A stretch of 64,000 nt of DNA from Candidatus Methylophosphatis roskildensis (lineage in GTDB: Bacteria; Pseudomonadota; Gammaproteobacteria; Burkholderiales; Rhodocyclaceae), in NCBI GenBank assembly GCA_016708905.1, contig JADJEV010000001.1, positions 310,001 to 374,000 of the forward strand. Reading direction: 5' to 3'. The position numbers and the translations under genes are program-made. The notes beneath the pieces were generated by a model. It was not told the DNA's origin. It searched no databases and saw nothing but the letters and a program-made list of their open reading frames with translations. Shown here piece by piece: positions 27,946-36,967 of this stretch (its first letter is position 1; each line of letters begins with the position of its first letter).

Positions 27946-29553
27946 TCACGGATTCCTGATCTCGGCGCCCTTGCGCAGGTAGAACCCCCAGTTCAGCACC
28001 AGGCACAGCGCGTAGAAGATGGCGAAGCCGTACATCGCCATCTCGGGCGTACCGGCCTTGATCTGCTGGCCGATCACGACCGGCGCGATGAACGCGCCAT
28101 AGGCGGCCACGGCCGAGGTCCAGCCGAGCACCGGGCCGGCCTGCTGGCGGTCGAAGATCACGCCGATGGTGCGGAAGGTCGAGCCGTTGCCGATGCCGGT
28201 GGCGGCAAACAGCACGATGAACAGCGTCAGGAAGATGAAGAAATACTGCTCCGGCGTGGCCGACTTGTAGGCCAGCAGCATCACGTAGCCGACCGCGGCC
28301 GCGGCCACGACCATCGTCGCCGAAACCCATTGCGTGACGATCGAGCCGCCGATCTTGTCGGAGATCCAGCCGCCCACCGGGCGGATCAGCGCGCCGACGA
28401 AGGGGCCGATCCAGGCGAAGGCCAGCACCGCTGGCGCGTTCGGGTTCTGCAGCGTGTGCTGGATCACGCCATTGGCATCGGGCACATGGCTGACGCCGAA
28501 GATGACCTTCATCGACAGCGGCAGCGCCATCGAAAAGCCGATGAACGAGCCGAAGGTGACGATGTACAGGATCGTCATGGCCCAGGTGTGCTTGTTGCGG
28601 AAGATCTCGAATTGTTTGGCCACGCCTTCCTTCATCGGGCCGAAGGCGGCGAGCTTCATCACCGTCAATGCCAGGATGATGTCCAGCGGAATCGCCACCC
28701 ACATGTTCAACACCCCCAGTCCGGTCGGTGCCGGCAGGTACAGGTAGAGCATGAAGATCGACGGCACGAAGGCCAGCGTGTACAGGTAGGTGATCTTGGA
28801 GAACGCGACGATCGGGCTGCCGGTGTCTGGCGAGATCGTCTTCAGGTTGTTCATGCCGAACCAGCACAGGATCGACAGCGGTACCAGCGAAAGCACCCAG
28901 GCGAAGCCGGCGTTCTGGATCCAGGTGGACGTGCCGGCGGGGATCTTGCCGAAAATCCAGCCGCTGTCCTTGATCAAGGTTTCCGGCTCGCCGCCCAAGG
29001 CACCGAACATGCCGACGGTCATGACCAGTGGAATGACGACCTGCATGGTCGTCACGCCGAAGTTGCCCAGGCCCGCGTTGAGTCCCAGGCCGGTGCCCTG
29101 CAGCCGCTTCGGGAAGAAGCCACTGATGTTCGACATCGACGACGCGAAGTTGCCACCACCGACGCCGCACCACAGCGCCATCAACTGGAAGGCCCACAAC
29201 GGCCAGTCCTTGTGCTGTAGCACGATGCCGGTGCCGATGGCCGGGGCCAGCAGCATCGCCGTCGTCAGGAAGATGGTGTTGCGCCCGCCCGCGAGGCGGA
29301 TCAGGAACGATGCCGGGATGCGCATCGTCGCGCCGGCGATGCCGGCGATGGCGGTCAGCGTGAACAGCTCGGCCTGGGTGAATGGAAATCCGAGGTTGAG
29401 CATCTGCACCGTGATGATGCCCCACATGCCCCAGACCGCGAAACCGCACAGCAGCGCCGGGATCGAGATCCACAGGTTGCGGTAGGCGATGCGCTTGCCG
29501 GTGGATTCCCAGAAATCGGGATCCTCGACGCGCCATTCTCGGATGTCTGACAT
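27946..29553 (-). CDS. narK: Nitrate/nitrite transporter, NarK family (single domain)
   Basis: The 535-residue major facilitator protein has twelve helices. Conserved nitrate signatures are present: GVGGGNFASSMSNISGFFPKRLQGTGLGLNAGLGNFG in the first half and ATGIGNGSTFRTIGVIF in the second. The arginines expected to bind nitrate are in AGATMRIPASFLIRLAGGR and IRPVGGWISDKIGG. The N-terminal REWRVEDPDFWESTGKRIAYRNLWISIPALL is also present in the second half of the fused transporter upstream, pointing to the NarK2 (nitrate/nitrite antiport) type. The gap to the fused gene is 61 bp. Confidence 0.93.
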   Translation of the reverse strand: MSDIREWRVEDPDFWESTGKRIAYRNLWISIPALLCGFAVWGMWGIITVQMLNLGFPFTQAELFTLTAIAGIAGATMRIPASFLIRLAGGRNTIFLTTAMLLAPAIGTGIVLQHKDWPLWAFQLMALWCGVGGGNFASSMSNISGFFPKRLQGTGLGLNAGLGNFGVTTMQVVIPLVMTVGMFGALGGEPETLIKDSGWIFGKIPAGTSTWIQNAGFAWVLSLVPLSILCWFGMNNLKTISPDTGSPIVAFSKITYLYTLAFVPSIFMLYLYLPAPTGLGVLNMWVAIPLDIILALTVMKLAAFGPMKEGVAKQFEIFRNKHTWAMTILYIVTFGSFIGFSMALPLSMKVIFGVSHVPDANGVIQHTLQNPNAPAVLAFAWIGPFVGALIRPVGGWISDKIGGSIVTQWVSATMVVAAAAVGYVMLLAYKSATPEQYFFIFLTLFIVLFAATGIGNGSTFRTIGVIFDRQQAGPVLGWTSAVAAYGAFIAPVVIGQQIKAGTPEMAMYGFAIFYALCLVLNWGFYLRKGAEIRNP

Positions 29554-29614
29554 GGTCTGAACCTCGTCTAGGTAGGGAATTGCGGAAAACGAAATCGCCG
29601 GACTCGAATTTCTG

Positions 29615-32320
29615 CTAGCACGCTACCTCCGCGCCCTTGCGGTAGTACCAGTTCCAGGTGGCGAGCATGCAGCTCAGGGTGAACAGACCGAAGAAGGCCA
29701 TGGCGGCGTTCGGACCACCGTAAAGGCTTTCGGTAACGGCCAGGATGATGGGGATGAAGAAGCCGCCGAATGCCGCAATCGAAGCGCTAAAGCCGAGGGC
29801 CACGGCCGACTCGGTCTCGGCGCGGTGGCTGGCCGCCTCGCGCGCCGCCTCGTCGCCGCCGGCCGAGGCGCGCTGGTGGATGGCATGGAAGGCGTTCGGG
29901 ATCACCCGGAACACCGTGCCGTTGCCGATCCCCGCGGTCAGGAAGATGACCAGGAACAGGACGTAGAAGCCGGTCACGTTACCGGCGTCGGCGCCTTCGG
30001 GCAGCATCCCCGACACGCCGAACATGGCCACGGCCATTACCGCGAAGTTCCAGAAGGTGAGACTGGCACCATTCATGCGGTCCGCCAGCCAGCCGCCAAG
30101 TGGCCGGATCAGCGCGCCCAGCAACGGCCCGACGAAAGCGTAGCGGACCATTTGCGAGTGCGGGAACTGAGTGGCCAGCAGGGTCGGAAAAGCGACCGCG
30201 AAACCGATGAACGCGCCGAACGTGCCGGTGTACAGCCAGCTTCCCAACCAGGCGTGCTTGCGCTGGAAGATGGTGGCCTGCTCGGCGAAGGTGGCGCGGA
30301 CGTGGCGGATGTTGTTCATGCCGAACCAGACCGCCGCGGTCGAGGCGACGATGAACGGCACCCAGATGAAACCGGCGTTCTGCAACCACATCAGCCGCTG
30401 CACGCCGTCCTCCTCGACGCTCTGGGGCTGGCCGCCCATGAAGAACAGCGCCCCGCCGTAGATCACCACCGGCACCACAGCCTGGGCCACCGCCACACCG
30501 AGGTTGCCGACCCCGGCGTTGAGGCCGAGGGCCGTACCCTGCATCCGTTTCGGGAAGAAGAAGCTGATGTTGGCCATGCTCGAGGAGAAGTTGCCGCCGC
30601 CAAAGCCGCACAGCAGGGCGATGACCACGAACACTGCGTAGTTGGTGTTCGGATCCTGCACGGCGACGCTCATCCACAGGGTCGGGATCAGCAGCGAGGC
30701 AGTGCTGAACACGGCAAAGTTGCGTCCGCCGAAGATTGGCACCACGAAGGAGTAGAGCAGGCGCAGGATCGCACCCGACAGACCGGGCAAGGCCGCCAGC
30801 CAGAACAGTTCGCTGGTCGAGATCTGGAAGCCGGCCTTGGGCAATTGCACCACCACCACACTCCACACCACCCACACCGCGAAGGACAGCAGCAGCGCCG
30901 GCATCGAGATCCACAGGTTGCGGTTGGCGATGGCCCGCCCGGTGGTGTTCCAGAACTGCTCCACCTCGGGCCGCCAGTCGCTGAGCCACACTCTCCTGGC
31001 GCGCACGGCGTCGAGCAGTCCATCGCGGACCATTTCGTCGCGCAGGCCCTCGTTCTCCTGGAGGATCGCTTCGCGTTCGCCCTTCGCGGCCGACCAGGTC
31101 CAGATCATGATCCCCGCCAGTGCCGCATACATGAGCATGAAGCAGCTGCTGCGCACGCCCACCAGATCGGCCGCGATACCGAACACGATGGGCAGGGTGA
31201 ACCCGCCGAGGCCTCCGATCACGCCCACCAGACCGCCCACCGAGCCCATGTTGTCCGGGTAGTGATCGGCAAGACTGCGGTAGACGCTGGCCTTGCCGAT
31301 GCCCTGGGCGATGCCGATGATGAATACCAGCATCGTGAACAGCACGATGCCGATGCCGATGTGCACCGAGACGTCGCCCTTGATGCCGTGGATGGTGAGG
31401 GTGGTCGGCGGGTAGGAGACGATGAACAGGCACACGATGCTCACCCAGAACACCCACCAGGTCACCGTGTTGCCGCCCCATTTGTCCGACATCCAGCCGC
31501 CCAGGGCGCGGATCAGCCCCGAGGGCAGGGTGAAGAACATGGTGATGAAGGCCGCCTGCTTCAGGCTCAGCCCGTACTCGCCGACGTAGTACTTGGGTAG
31601 CCACAGGGCCAGGGCCACGAAGCCGCCGAAGACGAAGAAGTAGGCCAGACCGAAGCGCCAGACCCGCGCCTCGGCGAGCGGCGCCAGTTGATCGCCCAGC
31701 GAGAAGCGGATCTTGCTCTTCTTGCGCTCCTCGGTCTTGGGGTCGGGGTAGGTGGTGAACCAGAACAGGACGGCCATGACCAGCATCGCCACCGAGTAGA
31801 TCTCCGGCACCGCGCGCCAGCCGTAGGCCACCACGATCAGGGGTGCCGCGAGGTTTGTCACCGCGGCGCCGGCATTGCCCGCGCCGAAGATGCCCATCGC
31901 CGTGCCCTGGCGTTCCTTGGAAAACCAGGCTGACGTGTAGGCGATGCCGATCGCGAAGGAGCCGCCGGCGAGGCCGACGAACAGGCCGATTGCCAGGTAT
32001 TGCCAGTACTGGTCGGCGAAGGACAGCCCGTAGGTGGGAATGGCCACCAGGATCATCTGGATGAAAAAGACGATGCGCCCGCCGAAGCGGTCGGTCAGCA
32101 GGCCGAGCGGCAGGCGTACCAGGGAACCGGTGAGGATCGGGGTCGCCACCAGCAGGCCAAACTCGGTGTCGTTCAGACCCAGCTCTCGCTTGATCCTGAT
32201 GCCGATCACCGAAAACATGGTCCAGATCGCGAAGTTCACGGTGAACGCGAGCGTGTTCATCGTCAGCACGGAAATCTGCTGGCGGCTGTACCCGGGCTTG
32301 CTGGTGGTTGACGCTGTCAC
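29615..32320 (-). CDS. narK: Fused nitrate transporter NarK1-NarK2
   Basis: The 901-residue protein is two complete NarK-type transporters in one chain. Residues about 15-425 form the NarK1 half (VFSVIGIRIKRELGLNDTEFGLLVATPILTGSLVRLPLG, the proton-symport type). Residues about 455-901 form a NarK2-type half (FWNTTGRAIANRNLWISMPALLLSFAVW, GFGGGNFSSSMANISFFFPKR, GIGNGTVFRVIPNAF), joined by a soluble linker. Fused NarK1-NarK2 is known from Paracoccus. The GTG start has a strong GGGAGGA site. It leads the nar cluster and diverges from modABC. Confidence 0.92.
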   Translation of the reverse strand: MTASTTSKPGYSRQQISVLTMNTLAFTVNFAIWTMFSVIGIRIKRELGLNDTEFGLLVATPILTGSLVRLPLGLLTDRFGGRIVFFIQMILVAIPTYGLSFADQYWQYLAIGLFVGLAGGSFAIGIAYTSAWFSKERQGTAMGIFGAGNAGAAVTNLAAPLIVVAYGWRAVPEIYSVAMLVMAVLFWFTTYPDPKTEERKKSKIRFSLGDQLAPLAEARVWRFGLAYFFVFGGFVALALWLPKYYVGEYGLSLKQAAFITMFFTLPSGLIRALGGWMSDKWGGNTVTWWVFWVSIVCLFIVSYPPTTLTIHGIKGDVSVHIGIGIVLFTMLVFIIGIAQGIGKASVYRSLADHYPDNMGSVGGLVGVIGGLGGFTLPIVFGIAADLVGVRSSCFMLMYAALAGIMIWTWSAAKGEREAILQENEGLRDEMVRDGLLDAVRARRVWLSDWRPEVEQFWNTTGRAIANRNLWISMPALLLSFAVWVVWSVVVVQLPKAGFQISTSELFWLAALPGLSGAILRLLYSFVVPIFGGRNFAVFSTASLLIPTLWMSVAVQDPNTNYAVFVVIALLCGFGGGNFSSSMANISFFFPKRMQGTALGLNAGVGNLGVAVAQAVVPVVIYGGALFFMGGQPQSVEEDGVQRLMWLQNAGFIWVPFIVASTAAVWFGMNNIRHVRATFAEQATIFQRKHAWLGSWLYTGTFGAFIGFAVAFPTLLATQFPHSQMVRYAFVGPLLGALIRPLGGWLADRMNGASLTFWNFAVMAVAMFGVSGMLPEGADAGNVTGFYVLFLVIFLTAGIGNGTVFRVIPNAFHAIHQRASAGGDEAAREAASHRAETESAVALGFSASIAAFGGFFIPIILAVTESLYGGPNAAMAFFGLFTLSCMLATWNWYYRKGAEVAC

Positions 32321-32577
32321 GTGTTCCTCCCGTCGTCATGCGAAAGGATCATGCGGCGCGATACTTGCCGAGCGTTTCACTCGGATCGGCACCGACGCGG
32401 ACGCAATTGCTCGCGCGGCTTTCGCACAACGGCACCCCGTCGACCATCCGAGGCAGTCGCAGACCGGCCCGTTGTTTCGCCGGTTCGCCATCCGGAAGCA
32501 GGTGGCGTGTGAGCGCGAAGGTGTCGCACGATCCCCTTATTTTGTACTGCCATTGGAATCCTGCTGCACTGCAAAAG

Positions 32578-32595
32578 AATTGACCTTCGTCAATT
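32578..32595. promoter_or_regulatory. FNR/Dnr-like palindrome in the nar-mod divergent region
   Basis: The perfect inverted repeat AATTGAC-CTTC-GTCAATT fits the TTGAT-N4-ATCAA class bound by FNR/Anr/Dnr regulators, with C/G instead of T/A at the inner position. It lies in the 347-bp gap between narK1K2 and modA. If it sits at -41.5 on the minus strand, the transcript would start near 32545 with a TCCAAT -10 (32557-32552), leaving a leader of about 225 nt before narK1K2. Its centre is 81 bp from the modA ATG, so it may serve both directions. Nothing else, and no convincing ORF, was seen in the gap. Confidence 0.55.
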
Positions 32596-32667
32596 CGGCT
32601 TCTCTTACCGCGGATGCGGAAACAGGAGGTCGATCGCGGGGCACGTCGGTCGCCGCCCTGGGCGATA

Positions 32668-33471
32668 ATGCCGGCTGCCAACGAATTGCCGGAGCGATCG
32701 ACCTTGCGGTTTCGAACCATTGCGTGGCTGGCCCTGCTGCTGTGCTGGATGCCGGCCGGCGCCGCATCCGCGCAGGTCAAGGTGGCGGCCGCCGCCGATC
32801 TCAAGTTCGCCCTGCCGGGACTCGCTGCCGCGTTCGAGCGCGCGGGCGGCGGGCAGGTGCAGATCTCGTTCGGCTCGTCGGGCAACTTCCGCCGCCAGAT
32901 CGGTGAAGGCGCGCCGTTCGAGGTGTTCTTCTCGGCCGACGAGGCCTATGCCGATGCACTGATCGCCGCCGGGCGCGCGCAGGCACCCGGGGTGCTGTAC
33001 GGCATCGGCCGCATCGTGCTGTTCGTGCCGAAGGGTTCGCCGGTCAGGGCCGACGCCGCGCTCCAGGACGTGATCGCCGCGGCCGGCGACGGTCGGCTCA
33101 CCCGCTTCGCCATCGCCAACCCCGAACACGCGCCCTACGGCCGCGCGGCGCGAGAAGCGCTGCACAACACCGGCGCGCTCGCGAGCCTGACAGACAAGCT
33201 GGTGCTGGGCGAAAACGCCGGCCAGGCGGCGCGCTTCGCCGCCAGCGGCGCGGCGCAGGCCGGCATCCTGCCGCTGGCGCTGATGCAGGCGCCGGAACTG
33301 GCAAGCCAGGGCAGCCACGTGCTGCTGCCCGATACGCTGCATGCGCCGCTGCGGCAGAAGGCGGTGCTGATCGAGGGCGCGAGCGAGGCTGCGCGGCGCT
33401 TCCTCGAATTCGTGCGCTCGCCGGCCGGGGCCGAAATTCTCGCTCGCTACGGCTTCGCGGCGCCGCGCTGA
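32668..33471 (+). CDS. modA: Molybdate ABC transporter substrate-binding protein
   Basis: From the ATG at 32668 the 267-residue protein has a signal peptide (FRTIAWLALLLCWMPAGAASAQ) and the ModA fold. VKVAAAADLKFALPGLAAAFE, VQISFGSSGNFRRQIGEGAPFEVFFSADE and NPEHAPYGRAAREAL match the conserved oxyanion-binding segments. It captures molybdate in the periplasm. It overlaps modB by one base. The position beside the nar cluster fits molybdenum supply to nitrate reductase. Confidence 0.93.
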   Translation: MPAANELPERSTLRFRTIAWLALLLCWMPAGAASAQVKVAAAADLKFALPGLAAAFERAGGGQVQISFGSSGNFRRQIGEGAPFEVFFSADEAYADALIAAGRAQAPGVLYGIGRIVLFVPKGSPVRADAALQDVIAAAGDGRLTRFAIANPEHAPYGRAAREALHNTGALASLTDKLVLGENAGQAARFAASGAAQAGILPLALMQAPELASQGSHVLLPDTLHAPLRQKAVLIEGASEAARRFLEFVRSPAGAEILARYGFAAPR

Positions 33472-34139
33472 TGGATTGGCCGGCGCTGCGACTCTCGCTC
33501 GAACTGGCCGCGGCCACCGCCCTGCTGCTGGTGCCGCTGGCGCTCGCCCTGGTGCGCATGCTTGCCAGAAAGCCCCTGGTCGCCCGCGGCCTGGTCGACG
33601 GCCTGGTTGCGCTGCCACTGGTGCTGCCGCCGACCGTGCTGGGCTTCTACCTGCTGGCGGTGTTCGGCGGGCAATCGACGCTCGGCCAGTGGTATGCAGC
33701 GCTGACCGGCCGCCAGCTGGTGTTCACCTTCGACGGACTGCTGCTGGCCTCGCTGATCGCCAATATTCCGTTCGCGGTGCTGCCGATCCAGCGCGCCTTT
33801 GCCGCGATACCGCGCGAGGCCTGCGAGGCGGCCTGGTGCAGCGGCCTCTCCAACTGGCAGACGCTGTGGAAGATCGAATTGCCGCTGGCATGGCCGGGCG
33901 TCCTCGCCGCGCTGGTGCTCACCTTCACCCACACCCTGGGCGAGTTCGGCGTGGTGCTGATGGTCGGCGGCAACATCGCTCACGAAACGCGCACCGTGTC
34001 GATCGCGATCTACGACAGCGTGCAGTCGTTCAACGACCAGGCGGCGCACGTGATGTCGGCCGTGCTGGTGATGCTGTCGGTGGCCGGCATCGCGCTGATC
34101 CACTGGGCGACGCAGCATATCGGGCGGCGCGATGCCTGA
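33471..34139 (+). CDS. modB: Molybdate ABC transporter permease
   Basis: The 222-residue membrane protein has five hydrophobic helices and the permease EAA-like loop, EACEAAWCSGLSNWQTLWKIELPLAWPGVL, which contacts ModC. LPLVLPPTVLGFYLL and HTLGEFGVVLMVGGNIAHETRT are typical of ModB. It overlaps modC by 8 bp. Confidence 0.94.
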   Translation: MDWPALRLSLELAAATALLLVPLALALVRMLARKPLVARGLVDGLVALPLVLPPTVLGFYLLAVFGGQSTLGQWYAALTGRQLVFTFDGLLLASLIANIPFAVLPIQRAFAAIPREACEAAWCSGLSNWQTLWKIELPLAWPGVLAALVLTFTHTLGEFGVVLMVGGNIAHETRTVSIAIYDSVQSFNDQAAHVMSAVLVMLSVAGIALIHWATQHIGRRDA

Positions 34140-35256
34140 TCTGCCCGGCGGGCTCGAAATCGTCGCCAGCCAGATCCAGCCGATCACGCTGCAGGCCGAA
34201 CTCGCTTGCGCGCCGGGCGAACTGCTGGCGCTGGTCGGCCCCTCGGGCAGCGGCAAGTCGACGCTGCTTCGTTGCATCGCCGGACTGCACAGCCCGCAGC
34301 AGGGCCACATCCGCTGCGGCGGTGTGAACTGGTACGACGCGCAGCAGGGCATCAACCTGCCGCCGCAATCGCGTCGCGTCGGTTTCGTGTTCCAGAACTA
34401 TTCGCTGTTTCCACACCTGAGCGCCCAGGACAACGTTCTGTGTGCGCTCGGCCACCTGCCGGCCCAGCAGCGCGGCGCGCGCGCGCTCGAACTGCTGGCG
34501 ATGACACACCTCAAGGGCCTCGAAGCACGCAAGCCGGCACAGCTCTCCGGTGGGCAGCAGCAGCGCGTCGCACTGGCGCGCGCGCTGGCCCGCGACCCGG
34601 CGGTGCTGCTGCTCGACGAGCCGTTCTCCGCCGTCGATCAGGTCACGCGTCGACGCCTGCAGGTCGAACTCGCGCGGCTGCGCGGCGAAGTGAAGATCCC
34701 GATCGTGCTGGTCACCCACGACCTCGACGAGGCGCGCATGCTGGCCGACCGCATGACCCTGCTCTCCCATGGCCGCACCCTGCAGAGCGGCACGCCCGGC
34801 GACATCCTGACCCGACCGGTCAGCGCGCAGGTGGCGAGGCTGGTGGAACTCAACAACGTGTTCGGCGGCACGCTGGAAAGCGTCGACGCCCAGGGCCGCG
34901 GCCTGTTGTGCTGGCGCTCGCACAAGATCGAGGTCGAGCGCGTAGATGGCTTCGCGCCTGCCACCCGATTGTCATGGGTGATCCCGCCCGAGAACGTGAT
35001 CCTGCACCGGCGCGACCGCCCGTCGCTGGGCGAACGCGAAAACCCGATCGAAGGCCGCATCGACGACTGCCTGCCGCTCGGCGATGCCACGCGCATCGTG
35101 CTGGCGCTCGACGGCGACGTCCGCGCGCGCATCAGCTTCAGCGTGCCGACCCATGTCGCGCGGCGCAACGGCATCGCCGTCGGCGAAATCGCCCGGGTGT
35201 CGTTGCTGGCGTCCGGCATCCATCTGATGCCGGCCGAACCCGACATCACCGGCTGA
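34132..35256 (+). CDS. modC: Molybdate ABC transporter ATP-binding protein
   Basis: The 374-residue ATPase has Walker A GPSGSGKSTLLRCI, Q-loop VFQNYSLFPHLSAQDNV, signature LSGGQQQRVALARALA, Walker B VLLLDEPFSAVDQ and H-loop VTHDLDE. About 130 further residues form a regulatory TOBE-like domain (NNVFGGTLESVDAQGRGLL; HVARRNGIAVGEIARVSLLASGIHLM). It powers molybdate import. It ends the modABC operon. Confidence 0.94.
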   Translation: MPDLPGGLEIVASQIQPITLQAELACAPGELLALVGPSGSGKSTLLRCIAGLHSPQQGHIRCGGVNWYDAQQGINLPPQSRRVGFVFQNYSLFPHLSAQDNVLCALGHLPAQQRGARALELLAMTHLKGLEARKPAQLSGGQQQRVALARALARDPAVLLLDEPFSAVDQVTRRRLQVELARLRGEVKIPIVLVTHDLDEARMLADRMTLLSHGRTLQSGTPGDILTRPVSAQVARLVELNNVFGGTLESVDAQGRGLLCWRSHKIEVERVDGFAPATRLSWVIPPENVILHRRDRPSLGERENPIEGRIDDCLPLGDATRIVLALDGDVRARISFSVPTHVARRNGIAVGEIARVSLLASGIHLMPAEPDITG

Positions 35257-35614
35257 CTGCGCGAAATCTGACCACGCCACAACCCGCATGGATAGGCGGT
35301 CTCGGGAAGGCCTGCCCTGCGAAGCCGATACAGCGACGCTCCGGGCGGTGGCTTGCTCGCGAGCGCCATTCCATGCGGGTCGCAGCGGTGTTGTCGGCGG
35401 AACCCTTGGTCGGGCTTGCCTGGCGGCGACGCTTCGGTTCCCCGGGCTTCGTTGTGCTCAGAGCTGTAGGGTGCAATAAGCGCAGCGCATTGCACCGGAC
35501 GAATGCATTCGGCGCAATACCGATTGCGCCCTACGCTTGCTACGCTTGCTGCCGGAAGGCGTGGCCCCCGAAAGCGCCACGGGACACGGCTCGCGGCCAT
35601 GGCACCGCGGATCG
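35257..35614. other. 358-bp intergenic region between modC and a small ORF
   Basis: No coding sequence is supported. The region holds a short motif CGCATGGATAGGCGGTCTC at 35285 that recurs in related form elsewhere in the window, and a 70-bp palindromic repeat annotated separately. No clear rho-independent terminator for modABC was seen. Confidence 0.6.
35466..35535. repeat. 70-bp palindromic intergenic repeat (REP/MITE-like)
   Basis: The ends are inverted copies: GTAGGGTGCAAT at the left, and the reverse complement of the right end reads GTAGGGCGCAAT. Inner segments (GCGCATTGCACCGG, AATGCATTCGG) can also pair. Sequences of this GTAGGGTGCAATA...TTGCGCCCTAC form are familiar from intergenic regions of many proteobacteria. 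It lies just before the end of the small ORF and may act as a terminator or RNA-stability hairpin. Confidence 0.6.
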
Positions 35615-35860
35615 TTAGTCGCCACGGGCAGCACGGGCTGCATCGAGCTCGGCTTGGGGGTCGGCGAAGTCCTCGTAGCGCCGGCCGGCGGACCTGGCAT
35701 ACCAGTAGCGGCTGTTGGCGGCGTCGCCCTCGATCTTGTGGAGAATCGCGTGAATCCAGCAGGCGAGCGGATCGTCCAGCGCCTGCACGATCTCGTGGGC
35801 GCGCTGCCAGTCGCCGGTCAGGGCAGCATCGATTGCGGTATCGTGGGCGCGTTCGCTCAT
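35615..35860 (-). CDS. Small conserved protein of unknown function
   Basis: The 81-residue acidic cytoplasmic protein (MSERAHDTAIDAALTGDWQR) has a conserved-looking core, HEIVQALDDPLACWIHAILHKIEGDAANSRYWYARS. Short proteins with this WIHAxLHKIEGDxxNxxYWY pattern are common in betaproteobacteria, but I know of no function. There are no membrane spans and no cysteines suggesting metal binding. It stands alone between modC and the PfkB gene, on the opposite strand to both. Confidence 0.7.
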   Translation of the reverse strand: MSERAHDTAIDAALTGDWQRAHEIVQALDDPLACWIHAILHKIEGDAANSRYWYARSAGRRYEDFADPQAELDAARAARGD

Positions 35861-36047
35861 TGCTTTGGATGGCAGGATTCAATCAACTGTCGTATCGTGA
35901 GGCACCGGCATCACGATCGCAGCCGATCGCACGGACGTCAAGATTCTTGCCACAGGCATGGAGGTTACGCCGAAGCGACCGGCATAGACAAGCCCGCGCG
36001 GCGAGGCGCGGCGGTTTTCCGGCAACGCTCTCAGAGGAGACAGCAAA

Positions 36048-36896
36048 CTGGCGCAGATCCTTGTCATCGGCTCGGTAGCGCGTGACGAGGTGGTGCGGCT
36101 CGCCGAGCCGCTGTGCGCCGGCGCGCATCTGAACGGATCCGCGGCGGGCTCCCGTCTGGGCGGCGGCGGAGCGAACACGGCGCTTGCCCTGGCCGCTGCG
36201 GGTCATCAGGTCACCCTGCTGGCGGCGATCGGTGAGGACGCAGAGGGCACCACCTCACTCGCCGAACTGGTTGTGGCGGGTGTGGGCATCACCGGGATCG
36301 TGCGCCTCGCGCGGCCGACGACGCGCTCCCTGATCCTGCTCGACCCGGCAGGCGAGCGTACCGTGGTCAATGTCACACGGTGCGAAGAGACTGCGCCGCC
36401 GTACCGGCTGCTGGATCTGCCGGCAGAGGCAGTCTATGTGCGCAGCCGGCGCGCCGATCTGGCCGCGCTGCTGGCGGCGAAGGCGGCGACCTCGCTGGTC
36501 GTGGCCCACATGCCACCGGTCGAACCCGCTTCGCGCCCGGCCCACATTCTGCTCGCATCGGCCTCGGACCTCCCGGCCAGCGCTGCGAGCGACCCTCTGG
36601 CGCTCGGGCGCACGGTCGCCGGCACGCTGCTGCGCTGGGTGGTGATCACCGACGGGGCGGCCGGCGCCCGCGCCCTCAGCGAGACCGGCGCGCTGAATGC
36701 CCCGGCGGCGCGGGTCGAGCCGCTGGACACCACGGGTGCAGGGGATGCCTTCGCCGCCGGTCTGGTGCATGCCCTGGTCAGCGGCCAATCGATGGCGGCA
36801 GCGCTCGACACGGCGGTCCGCTTCGGTACCGAGGCGACGCTGTGGGCGCGTTCCGGTCTGCCAGCCGAGGCGGTGCAGCGTCTGCTCGCGAGATAG
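36048..36896 (+). CDS. PfkB-family carbohydrate/nucleoside kinase, probable CTG start
   Basis: The product is about 282 residues. The family N-terminus LAQILVIGSVARDEVVRLAE is needed for a full fold but precedes the first GTG (36090). The frame opens after a TAG at 35985, and no ATG, GTG or TTG lies between. A CTG at 36048, seven bases after an AGAGGAGA ribosome site, is the best start. Motifs are RLGGGGANTALALAAAGHQVTLLAAIGED (PfkB signature 1) and DTTGAGDAFAAGLVHAL (signature 2, with the catalytic Asp and anion hole). The sugar substrate cannot be told. It sits beside the PLD/CBM21/SPP cluster. Confidence 0.85.
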   Translation: MAQILVIGSVARDEVVRLAEPLCAGAHLNGSAAGSRLGGGGANTALALAAAGHQVTLLAAIGEDAEGTTSLAELVVAGVGITGIVRLARPTTRSLILLDPAGERTVVNVTRCEETAPPYRLLDLPAEAVYVRSRRADLAALLAAKAATSLVVAHMPPVEPASRPAHILLASASDLPASAASDPLALGRTVAGTLLRWVVITDGAAGARALSETGALNAPAARVEPLDTTGAGDAFAAGLVHALVSGQSMAAALDTAVRFGTEATLWARSGLPAEAVQRLLAR

Positions 36897-36967
36897 GATC
36901 CTGCGGCTCGGATCCCGGTCGCAGCGCACGACCTCGAAAACCGACTGCCCGACTCGTCCGGGCCGGC

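Noticed and set aside
24142..29220. A 1692-codon open frame on the plus strand opposite narG and narK
   Set aside because: It mirrors the high-GC codon bias of narG/narK, its protein is low-complexity Arg/His/Ala/Gly-rich, and the minus-strand genes are certain.
29979..32339. Long minus-strand frame overlapping narK1K2 in another phase
   Set aside because: Arg/Pro/His-rich shadow of a clear transporter gene with no recognisable domain.
32349..32885. A 178-codon minus-strand frame between narK1K2 and modA
   Set aside because: It overlaps the modA coding start on the other strand and contains the FNR-like palindrome; its protein resembles no family.
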